Source: Hevea brasiliensis (taxonomy: Eukaryota; Streptophyta; Magnoliopsida; Malpighiales; Euphorbiaceae). Taken from it: 64,000 nt of DNA. The notes beneath the pieces were generated by a model. The model was not told the DNA's origin. It searched no databases and worked only from the letters and a program-made list of their open reading frames with translations. A program made the translations under genes and the position numbers. The stretch spans positions 41,789,566 to 41,853,565 of the forward strand of contig NC_079510.1 in NCBI RefSeq assembly GCF_030052815.1, written 5' to 3'. Below are positions 34,064 to 42,873 of the stretch, piece after piece. The number at the start of each line of letters is the position of its first letter. Position 1 is the first letter of the stretch.

Positions 34064-34440
34064 CTGTAGAAGAAGAAATAAATCTCACAATGATTGAATG
34101 AAGCACATAGTGCTATAAAAGACAAGGCAGATTGCACAATTTACTTGGTAAATTTAAGCAAAGATATTCCAATTTACAATGTAAGAGATAGTCCTCTTGT
34201 CATTCATCAAAGATAACTTTCGATATCTCAATTGCTTGCATAATTCCCGTAGGCAAATGTTCTCCGTAAAATATACACAGTTAAGAAAATATGTAAGACA
34301 TTTTTCACATCATAAACACTGATGTATGCAATCTTTATGTAAAACAAAACCAAACATGCCATCTTAACATTTCGGAAAAGTAAAGTACCTTATCTACAGA
34401 CTTGAAAAAGATGTCATATGGAAACCAACATAAACCTCAC

Positions 34441-34580
34441 CCTGGCAGCTGATAGCTTATCCATATCTAGAAGATGCAAGCTGATAGCTTATCCATATCT
34501 AGAAGATGCAAAATAAACTGTGTAGTTGATCCATTCACAATAAGAGTCAGAAATACAATGCCACCAGTGAAGAAAACAAA
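34441..34580 (-). pseudogene. SOS1: SOS1-like exon with 32-bp tandem duplication
   Basis: Acceptor CACAG; reads FVFFTGGIVFLTLIVNGS then TTQFILHLLDMDKLSA. A perfect 32-bp tandem repeat (34447-34478 and 34479-34510) follows, which shifts frame and brings a stop. Donor near GTGAGG. Confidence 0.85.
34447..34510. repeat. Perfect 32-bp tandem duplication
   Basis: AGCTGATAGCTTATCCATAT and the next 12 bp occur twice back to back inside a SOS1-like exon. No difference between copies, so it is recent or maintained. Confidence 0.95.
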
Positions 34581-34752
34581 CTGTGAAAAATGGTGAAGAA
34601 AACATCAATTAATTAATAAGCATAGGTTAATTGGAAGGTATATAATGCAAAATCCTATTTAATTGGAAACCTTTCTATGATCATCAGATAACAAAATCCT
34701 TTGTAAATGGAGAAAAGTTTAAATAAAAATAGTGTATGTTGCAAGAACTCAC

Positions 34753-34800
34753 CAGAGTTCCTGTTTCAGAGGTGAGATATGTTGAGCTGTCACTAGTGCG
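34753..34800 (-). pseudogene. SOS1: SOS1-like 48-bp exon: RTSDSSTYLTSETGTL
   Basis: Acceptor TGTGAG, donor CTG|GTGAGT. Encodes RTSDSSTYLTSETGTL, the loop before the last helix of the exchanger domain. Intact. Confidence 0.8.
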
Positions 34801-35174
34801 CTCACACATAAAATTTAATAAAATGATCACAAGGTGCCAAAAATACATAAAAGATATTAGATGTTTACATGAGAAAACTTAAGGTGGCTTTGGATGGACA
34901 TAATTGATCTAGCATGCTTGTCTTATAGTCACCTTTTGTCTTCGGATCTACAAATATCAATCCTTCTTCGTAACTGGCCACATATGATTTCAAGGCCACA
35001 TATAAAATACAAAACCATAAAACACGGGCCCAGCTAAAAAAGTTAATAGGATAGGCACAAATATGATGTTGTAGTAACATTTACATGAATAAAAAACAAA
35101 AAATTAACCACTTGAAACAACCGCAGAAAAGTGAATAATCTCAACCTATGGACTGACTAACCAAGATTACTTGC

Positions 35175-35362
35175 CTCAACAGATAGCGAGCGAGAGTGAT
35201 AATGCAACAGCTCCCCACAAACCTGACCAAACAAGAATAGTAGCTGCCTTCCAATCTAAACCATAGCCAAAATATCGTAAAATGGATACAATACTCCAAC
35301 TACTATAAATCAAGATACTTGCACAAAAACATATAGAAGAAATAGGTAGCCCCATGAATTTC
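35175..35362 (-). pseudogene. SOS1: SOS1-like exon with stop, frameshift and GC donor
   Basis: Acceptor TTTCAG; reads NSWGYLFLLYVFVQVS, then TGA where the family has Arg. IVVGVLYPF is followed by a one-base loss, then FGYGLDWKAATILVWSGL and GAVALSLSLA. An extra 4 bp near the end creates another stop. The boundary GTTGAG|GCAAGT looks like a GC-AG intron donor. Confidence 0.85.
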
Positions 35363-35481
35363 CTGAAACAGAAACCACAAGTATCATAGAATTTTCATCA
35401 CTTCAATGATACAGAAAAAGAAATTTCAAAATTTGCATCAAACCACCATACATTCCAAAAAGTTGTCGCTTTCAGTTAGAA

Positions 35482-36700
35482 TGTTGACTATGTGTGAATA
35501 CCATGCTTATGTAAATCACAAGATTAATTATAGGATATTGATTGTATTATCTAATTGATTTATTTCCAAACTATATATAAACCCCATTACTTGAGAGAAT
35601 AATCAAGTAATCTAATTCCCCAAACCCTCTCTTACTCTTTTCTATTTCATCATGGTGTCAGAGCCTAAGGTTTGAGTCCCAATTCTTTTTCTTTCTTTTA
35701 TTTCTTCTCTTTTTCCTGAAACTACCATTTTTCCTTAAAATCTCACCACCTCCTTCACAAGGAGCACCACATGCAGGCAAGCCTCTGCCCAACAAGCCTC
35801 ATAGCTCCACATGCTGACGCAAGTTTCAATTAGGTGCCAAGGTCTCTTGTTTGTTCCACTATCTTAACTCCATTTGAAGTTCATGGTCGATTAGGACATC
35901 CTTCCTTATCTACTTTAAAAAAAAATTATTTCATAATTTTCAATTATTGTCAATTTTAGAATGTGAGCCGTGTCAGTTTGTTAAACATCACCGTTTACCT
36001 TCAATTCCTATATTTTAATAAACAGGTTTTGTCCCCCCTTTGAGTTAATCCATTCTGATATTTAAGGTCCATGTCCTATTGTTTCTAAATCTGTATTCAA
36101 GGATTTTGTTACTTTTGTTAACAATTACTCTTGTGTTTTTAAATGAAGAAACGTTTTGAATTATTTTCTATTTTTGGTAACTTTTATGCTGAAATTAAAA
36201 CGCGGTTTAATGCTCATATGTGTACATTGCGAAGTGATAATTCTAAAGAGTATCTTTTTGGAAACTTCCAAATTTATATGCCACAAAATTGTATTCTCCA
36301 TCAGTCCTCTTGTATTGATACTCCATCCAAAAATAGTATTGCCAAAAGAAAGAACTAGCATCTCCTTGAGGTTGCTAAAGCACTTCTTTTCCAAATGAAG
36401 GCAACTAAATGCTTTTGGGAGCTACAGCCAGTTTTTCTCTATCAGTCCTCTTGTATTGATACTCCATCCAAAAATAGTATTGCCAAAAGAAAGAACTAGC
36501 ATCTCCTTGAGGTTGCTAAAGCACTTCGTTTCCAAATGAAGGCAACCAAATGCTTTTGGGATCTACAACCAGTTTTTTAATTAATCGCATGCCCTCTTCT
36601 ATCCTTAATGGTGAAATTCCTTATATTATTTTGTTTCCCTCTAAATATTTGTTTCTCATTGAACCTTGCATATTTAGTACTTGTTTATAAAGAAAACCAA
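35482..36700 (+). mobile_element. Ty1/copia remnant (LTR, primer site, integrase pieces)
   Basis: LTR-like TGTTGACTATGTGTGA... to TTTCATCA (35482-35652) contains CTATATATAAACC. It is followed at once by TGGTGTCAGAGCC, a Met-tRNA primer site. Further on, FEVHGRLGHPSLSTLKK (about 35873) is the copia GAG-pre-integrase motif. LRSDNSKEYL, LHQSSCIDTPSKNSIAKRKN and LINRMPSSILNGEIPY are integrase-core pieces. Stops and missing blocks show a badly decayed copy with no RT. Confidence 0.8.
36300..36577 (+). repeat. 141-bp tandem duplication in copia integrase remnant
   Basis: ATCAGTCCTCTTGTATTGAT begins two adjacent copies (36300 and 36441) that differ at only a handful of bases. Confidence 0.92.
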
Positions 36701-37077
36701 GCTTACTGTATGCACACATAGATATTGGTAATTTAAAAAGAGATTTGTACCATGGTTGTGAAAAATATTGTCACTGCTGAGAACACTTTTAGCTATAACA
36801 ACACCATTGCAAAGGAAAAGAGAAAAGAAATTCAATTAATTCACAATTCAATGAATCAACATAGTAAGAAGTACCAAAATATCTCAAGTCAAACAATTAA
36901 GTTTTGCCTTTGATTTTTATTTGCTATCTACTGGTGAAATACCTATAGCACATTGATATAACATTGAACAAAAAGGAAGATACAACAATGTGCAACTCAA
37001 TTGCTACATTGAACAGAATGTAGTACAACGTTTTGCATTTTCACAAGGTATAAAGCCTCTCTACTAACTGCAAATCA

Positions 37078-37260
37078 AGTTTTTTTTTTTTTAAGCAATC
37101 AACAACTAGAATTATATATTATTAGCATCAAAAGCAAGTTACATCAATCAGGAATGATGGGGGAGAGCCAACCCACTCATTCACATCAGACATAGAAACA
37201 ATCACTCTAGCTAACATATAAGCCAACTGATTCACACTCAAGAGCAAGAGTTTTTACATC
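37078..37260 (-). mobile_element. LINE 3'-end fragment with RNase H tail
   Basis: On the minus strand it reads VNQLAYMLARVIVSM then EWVGSPPSFLIDV, the C-terminal end of the RNase H-like domain of plant L1 LINEs. It ends in an A-run (T-run at 37080-37093 on plus), the normal LINE 3' tail. 5' truncated. Confidence 0.65.
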
Positions 37261-37279
37261 AGAAATCAAAACCACCAAA

Positions 37280-37530
37280 ATAACATTTATTAAGTTTTAG
37301 AAAGAGAGAATATGAAGAAAGGAAGAAAAGAACACAAAGGCTATAAAGACTACATTTTTCATTCACTTCACACACTTTACATAATACATAAGCTTTTATA
37401 AGGGAAGATAGAAGATATAAATTCATATATTACTCCTAAAATCCCTTGAATTATAGAGATAAACCATTCCCTAAATTAAGGAGTAATCTTTTCCTTAATT
37501 TAAGGAAAATCTCATCAACTCTCACACTTC
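37280..37530 (-). repeat. LTR-like fragment
   Basis: On the minus strand TGAGAGTTGATGAGATTTTCC, then CCCTTATAAAAGC, then an AATAAA-like end: the order of an LTR. No partner or target duplication seen. Confidence 0.33.
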
Positions 37531-39149
37531 CCATTGATGAGATTTCTCTAAAGTTATGGAATAAAGTTTTTTTTTTTTTGAAATAATTAAATTAGCTACG
37601 GTAAGAAAGAAGTTCTCCTTGAAGAGTTCTAATGCAAATCATCGGACAAGGAAGGTTGCTGGACTCGGGCGATGTGACTAGAAGAATGGCTAGCATGGTA
37701 GATGGTCTGAGAGGCACGTGTACATCACACGTGCGGCTTTTGAAGGCGCGCTTCTAGCAGGCAGTCACCGGCAACTAGGTTTTCTCCTCAAGTGGAAGGT
37801 GAGATTCAATTTTTTTAGCACAAAAGATGTGAGAGGCTTGAAGGGACTGGGTCCTTTGTGTTTTTAGACCAGATCTGTTTTCTCAACCTTAATAGAAGAA
37901 GAAGAAGGAGATGGCAAGGCAGGGATTAAGAACCCCAGGCTCTGATGAGGGAGAAGGAGAGAGTAGGGGCTTCAACCTTTGGCTCTCAAATGATGAAGAA
38001 GGAGAAGGAAGAGGAGGAGAAGAAGATGAATAATTTTGTTAAGTTTTTAGAAAGAACGAGAAGAAGATGAATAATTTTATTCTGTTTAACCTGAAAACAA
38101 GCTATTGCAGGTTAGGAGGCCCTTTTTGGAAACAAAACTAAAGTTGAGAAATTTTATTTTAATGAATTGAAATTAAGTGATTGAAATGAAATAACCACAT
38201 AAATTGAGGGACAATACAATTTATCCTCCCACTTCAACATTAGAGCTCACCTCAAGATGAAAATTAATGTATTTGCAATATATGCAACCATTTCCTTGGA
38301 AAAAAAAATGCAAATGTACTAGCATTACACTACACCCTTATTGAAATTACTGATATTAACATGAAAACACTTGTGCATCACAGAAGTGCACAGCTAATAT
38401 TTATGTTTTCTATCAGGCATATTTGTCAGATATTTACAACTCTCTCAACCAAATAATGTTAAATCATATTAAAAGCAAAAGTAATACAAGACCTTTAAAT
38501 AAGGGTTAAAATGAGGGACATGTCAAGCCTTTTTTTATCCTTGTCAAAAGCCTATCACTCTCAAACAAACTTTTCACTATTAGAAGCATTTACCTTGATG
38601 CATACCCATTCTGTTTTTCCTCATGCTACAGTCTTCATTCCTTCACAACAAAAATAAAATATCTTAATATTTTTATTATCCCCACAACAAAAATAAAATA
38701 TCCTAATTTTTTTATTATTATCCCCCGCACTTGAAATAATACTATTAGATTTTGGCTACATCATGGCTTAATTTCTTCAAGAAGATTTCATTTCTCTCCA
38801 GTCTACACCACCTTTCCTTTTAACAATCCTAACCAATTAATTACCCTCGGAGTTAAAGCTGTTAAAATAGTGCAACAACATGTATGTCTGAGCATGTGTG
38901 AACTTTTAGCACACATGCGGAAAGATTCCGAGTTCCTAGTAAGTTACAAATTCCTCAGGTATTCAGGACACTACCTTCTACTCCTCAATCTTTCCCCAAA
39001 AAAAAGAGGGGGAAACAAAAAGCTAACCTTTCACTTCCTCCTTTTTCATTCTAATGATCATAAATAAAAGTTTCTGCTGGTTTCTTTCACCTTTTCTGTC
39101 CATAACACAGGCTACTATATCAATTAAAACAGAGGCACTGGATGTACCA

Positions 39150-39213
39150 AAAGTGATGCTAGCTTTGTTGACCATCACCCTTGAAAGCAGTCCTAGCAGC
39201 TGTGGAATAAAAC
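39150..39213 (-). pseudogene. SOS1: SOS1-like exon with nonsense codon
   Basis: Reads FYSTAARTAFKGDGQQS, then TAG where the family has Leu (SLHHFW), then HHFW. After HHFW the match to the expected helix is lost. The 3' boundary is approximate. Confidence 0.8.
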
Positions 39214-39297
39214 CTGTCCAAAAAGTAATATCTCATGATGCCACTTCTCTGAGTTGCAAAGTAGCTATGGATGGCTATGGATGCTTTATTAATTTAC

Positions 39298-39345
39298 ATT
39301 CCTAAAGTCATCACTGCCAAAACGCCAGAAACATCAGCATCCTCT
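39298..39345 (-). pseudogene. SOS1: SOS1-like exon: DVSGVLAVMTLG
   Basis: Reads DVSGVLAVMTLG and splices at GGAAT|GTAAAT. The next acceptor, GGACAG|GTTTTATT, restores GMFYSTAART across an 84-bp intron. The 5' edge is off by a base from the family frame. Confidence 0.72.
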
Positions 39346-39642
39346 TGTGGCTATCAAATAACAATGATTATAAAGTTTGTCATACACTAAAAAAGGAGGA
39401 ATTTGATATATAACAAAAGGCTAGCAATTTGTAAAACCACTTGTACGATTTTTTTTGCAAGTGCATTTCAATTAAGTTTGAGAGAAACACTGTAATGCAC
39501 TAATTAGTAAATAAGCTAGGGCAACTCAACAGTGGATTTCAAGATCTATTTCACAAATTTGCTAATTGACATTTTAATTTCATCAATCAGACATGGTAAA
39601 CAAACAAATTTTAAAGCTATCCTTAGGTGGAGAGGGTCATAC

Positions 39643-39757
39643 AGTAAAGCAAGCAATGTAGCTCACAGCAAGTGTCAATGCAATTTCTATCACAGTGTCA
39701 TCGAAAATATATCCAAGCCAAAGAACAGTTCAATTCCAAAAGCAAGACCATCCTACA
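39643..39757 (-). pseudogene. SOS1: SOS1-like exon with frameshifts
   Basis: The 3' half reads WLGYIFDDTVIEIALTLAV, matching the family. The 5' half (VG-GLAFGI) can be read only with two single-base-scale frame changes, and an in-frame TGA lies at the junction. Donor ACT|GTATGA. Confidence 0.8.
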
Positions 39758-39831
39758 CTGGACCAAGAAAAGAATCTCATTACCAGAGAAAAGTGTCTTA
39801 TCAATATTGACTGTACGTAACAGATACCTAC

Positions 39832-39933
39832 GATCCAAGAGAGACTTGTGCCAGAAATTTGACTATCCCACCCCAGCTGGGGCTCTCTCCACGGACCATC
39901 CGGTAAAACAACTGATAGACCACGATTGCTATC
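39832..39933 (-). pseudogene. SOS1: SOS1-like exon: AIVVYQLFYRMVRGES
   Basis: Acceptor TCCAG; reads AIVVYQLFYRMVRGES then IVKFLAQVSLG. Donor GGATC|GTAGGT is chosen because it keeps phase with the next exon. The following intron is only 74 bp. Confidence 0.82.
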
Positions 39934-40117
39934 CTGGACTCATAAAATGAAGTGCAGTCAGAGAAGAACATAGATGTAAAATTAACATGATAGGACTGAA
40001 TTTTTCTTGGAAAAAAATGTGCATATATTCTTGGACTGATTTCATCTACTCAGAATCCCAACTAATCTACAGCCTGTCAGACAAGAAAACAAAGTAAGAT
40101 AAGTAAAAATTAAATAC

Positions 40118-40317
40118 CCATCATTCATCAAGGATTCCCCTTCAATTATTGTACTCAATTTTTTGTTTGCACCAAGCTCTTTCAACAAAGCAACAACAAC
40201 CACAGGGTCAGTAGCAACCAAAAGTCCGCCCAGCAACAATGATACAGTGTCAGTAGCACCCAAAAGTCCGCCCAGCAACAATGATGTTTTCCAGCTCCAT
40301 TTGTATGGAAAAGCAAG
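40118..40317 (-). pseudogene. SOS1: SOS1-like exon with 42-bp in-frame duplication
   Basis: Acceptor CTGCAG, donor GATGG|GTATTT. Encodes the helix with the conserved TDP motif and ends ESLMNDG. A 14-residue block (SLLLGGLLGATDTV, then SLLLGGLLVATDPV) is present twice, 42 bp apart. This extra block lies in the ion-translocation core. Confidence 0.88.
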
Positions 40318-40397
40318 CTGCAGCATAACACTACTGATGCAAATTTTATAATGATGGGATTCTAGCTTATAAAATAGTTTGTTGTCTCATGGGATAC

Positions 40398-40475
40398 CTT
40401 CAGAGCAGGTCCAAGACAGAATGTTGAGATAAGAACTCCTGGACCAGCAAGTAGAAGCATTTGTGCCATGCATCT
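40398..40475 (-). pseudogene. SOS1: SOS1-like exon: RCMAQMLLLAGPGVLIST
   Basis: Acceptor CTATAG, donor AAG|GTATCC. The frame reads RCMAQMLLLAGPGVLIST then FCLGPALK, the fourth-helix region. Intact reading. Confidence 0.82.
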
Positions 40476-40905
40476 CTATAGAAGAATTGGTAAAAGCATT
40501 GTTCACTCGAAAGTACAAAAACTTTAATCCTTCATTTAACCTAATGACTTGCATAAAGTTAAACTTACCACAGGAGGACATTAGATAAAGTTTTATTGAT
40601 TTTTCTATTAAGGATTTAAAATCATAATCCAGTGTCAAACAAGTAAATAAGATGCGAAAAGAAAACTAGCTATAAAGCACAAGAAAGAGAACCTCGGATA
40701 AATACACTGTGTATGTTGTAAAACAAAATGGAGAAAACCAATGAAAAGAAAGAGAGCAGAGAAACTAAGCAACCATGAATCTAAGGAAAGTAAACATTTT
40801 TAACTCATACCAGGAGACTTCAACAACCCTAAGATGCACGTGACTCATATCAAAAGCACCAAATCCAACATAAATTAGCAGCTCTCCAAACCAAATCTAT
40901 ATATT

Positions 40906-41106
40906 TGATGTAGTTTTGAAGCGAGAAAACTCAATGATATTATTGATCAACAACACAGCATATATACAAATGTCCTATAGAATCTCCCAATTAAGAATAT
41001 ATACAAATCCCTAAAATCATGTAATTCCTAAAAATATTCTATCCTAAATAAGTAAGAATACAAATTCAAAGTTCAAATACAAAGTTGACTTTCCTATCTC
41101 ATAACA
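40906..41106 (-). repeat. Possible solo LTR (about 200 bp)
   Basis: On the minus strand begins TGTTATGAGATAGGAAAG and ends AAAACTACATCA, with GTATATATGC inside. It lies in a SOS1-like intron. No clear target duplication. Confidence 0.38.
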
Positions 41107-41525
41107 CATTTGACCCCCAAACCATTCTGAACTGCTTCTAACTTCATCAACTGTGCATTTTGCAGAACTTTTGCATCAAGCATGTGGCCATGGCAACTGG
41201 CAGCGCATGGCTATTTTCCAATTCAATAAACCAAAAAAGAAAACATAAATGAGGTTTTCTGTAACAGTGGTATTGTAATATGGATGTGGAAGTTTGCGAT
41301 CAACCAGTTACTTGCACATTAAAGGATGACGGACAGTTCGAGATACAAATGAAGGAAATGAGTTCCCCTTTCCCCATCTTTGCAACATTTGGACTCCTTG
41401 TTCAGTGAATGTTTTGTTTTGAAGTCCAAATGTTTCAAGGTGATTTTATAAATATGGCTCATTGGGTCAGCAACTCAGCATTAAACTAGAATTTTCAAAC
41501 AGTTAAAAGAAAGTAAAGAAAATAC

Positions 41526-41622
41526 CTTGATTTGGTGCATTTCCATTGAAAACGAACTCTCAAAAAGAAGAGCAGGAAGGAAAACGGCCAGTAAAATGTC
41601 AGGATCAATGTTTGCCCCTTCT
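41526..41622 (-). pseudogene. SOS1: SOS1-like exon: NIDPDILLAVFLPALLFESS
   Basis: Reads NIDPDILLAVFLPALLFESS then FSMEMHQIK, the third-helix region that includes the conserved FLPALLFESS motif of plant NHX/SOS1 exchangers. Donor AAG|GTATT. The exon normally preceding it was not found between here and exon 1; the 5' boundary is approximate. Confidence 0.8.
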
Positions 41623-42662
41623 CATGAACAACAGCAGTTTAGTTTTATAGCTAACCATGTTTGGAAAGCTAAAGTAAAGAAAAAGCCCAGATGAACCTAC
41701 AAATACGGATGCTGCCCCCAATCTTTCCCAATTGATGACTTGTACCATATTCTGCACATAAATCCTTCCTTGAGATTTATGGTCAACCAAGTTACCATTG
41801 ATTGAGAATATAGAAATGATTAGCCAACACAAACATGACAGGAAATTACTAAGAGAAATAAAATTTGGCTGGACACAGATTCATCTAAACCCAAACACAC
41901 AAAAGCAATCAATTCCTACTTAATTGTTATTATTATCTAAAAGTAGTGTTGTACTTTCTACTACTAAAGGATTTTATTTGGAGCTTTGAAATTAGAGAAA
42001 ACAACAATTTTATTAGGGTAGGAAAGTTTTACCAACGCAAACAGAGTTTTCTTATGCGTATAAGGATTGCTTTTTCACAATTTGTGATTGTTCTTGTTGG
42101 CTGTAATTTACAACTGACTATTGGAATTTAGGCTGTTGGAAAATAAATTTTACTGTCAATCTGCTAAAGTTGATTATTTTCTTGGTTTCTTTATTTCCTC
42201 TTCGTGTTTTATTCTATCAGATGATTCATAATTGAAAATTTTCAAAGTTAAATAATTTACATAAAAGACATAGTGAGCACAAAGGAAAAACTACTTCTGC
42301 AACAAAAACATTATGTTGGTAAGCATTTTTATAGAAGAAAGGGGGGAAAGTAGAAAGTAGAAATCAAGAAATGCAAATTTCGAAGTAAAATCCAAGCAAG
42401 AACTCGTCTCAATACCTAGTTGATCACAAGTGATTCAAAGGACCAGTTCACTGGATTCAGATTTTACCTCTGTTGAAAAGTATGATCAACATAACCTTTG
42501 CTGCTTAAAGTTTATCCAATTTTGTACTTCAATAAAGAAATTTAAAAATAAGGGCCAAAAAAAGCGAAAAGAAATAAGCTTTTGAAAAACTAAATCATAC
42601 CGTTAAAATTAATATTTCGAAGCAAAAACTATGGAAGAAAGTGAAAATGGAGATGGGTAAAC

Positions 42663-42873
42663 CTAAGGATCCAAGAGCAATGCCTATGGCGAGCAGAGCA
42701 ACAGTGTAAGGAACTCTAGTTCCACGCAAGGCATGCCTGGAAGCAACCCCAAGAACCAAACATAACACAAAGAAAATGACGGCGTCTGTTGGATTGGAAT
42801 TCTCAGAAGGAAAAGAAGAGGTATCATGAACCAAAATTTTGAACGGAAACTGGCCCTCGATCACAATCGCCAT
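42663..42873 (-). pseudogene. SOS1: SOS1-like exon 1
   Basis: Starts at the first ATG and encodes a short variable N-terminus, then the first transmembrane helices (VIFFVLCLVLGVASRHAL, RGTRVPYTVALLAIGIALG). Ends at TCCTTAG|GTTTAC, a normal donor. This exon itself is undamaged. Confidence 0.88.

Larger units (their letters stand above)
8152..42873 (-). pseudogene. SOS1: SOS1/NHX7-like plasma-membrane Na+/H+ antiporter pseudogene
   Basis: SOS1 exports Na+ from plant cells in exchange for H+ and is a long protein (about 1,150 residues) with an N-terminal CPA1 exchanger domain and a long cytosolic tail. Here sixteen exon remnants follow family order from the start (RHALRGTRVPYTVALLAIGI) through LLLGGLL, ATDPV, ESLMNDG, FTGGIVFLTLIVNGSTTQF, TKYEMLNEALAAFGDLGDDE and LPLYKESTRPNGVWLISNGV. 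That is roughly the first 730 residues of the family. At least five in-frame stops, four frameshifts and two tandem exon duplications show it is dead. Two short exons expected by homology (after GIALGSL, and around the helix after HHFW) were not found. The cyclic-nucleotide-binding and C-terminal regulatory parts are absent here. Confidence 0.92.

Noticed and set aside
34865..35080. 71-codon minus-strand open frame
   Set aside because: Lies in a SOS1-like intron between exons 35175-35362 and 34753-34800; no family resemblance and no splice logic.
40801..40905. Possible extra SOS1-like exon
   Set aside because: None of the minus-strand readings matches the family and it falls between exons already accounted for.
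41605..41832. 75-codon minus-strand open frame next to a SOS1-like exon
   Set aside because: It runs through intron sequence into the exon in a different frame; the exon's real frame has the conserved FLPALLFESS motif.
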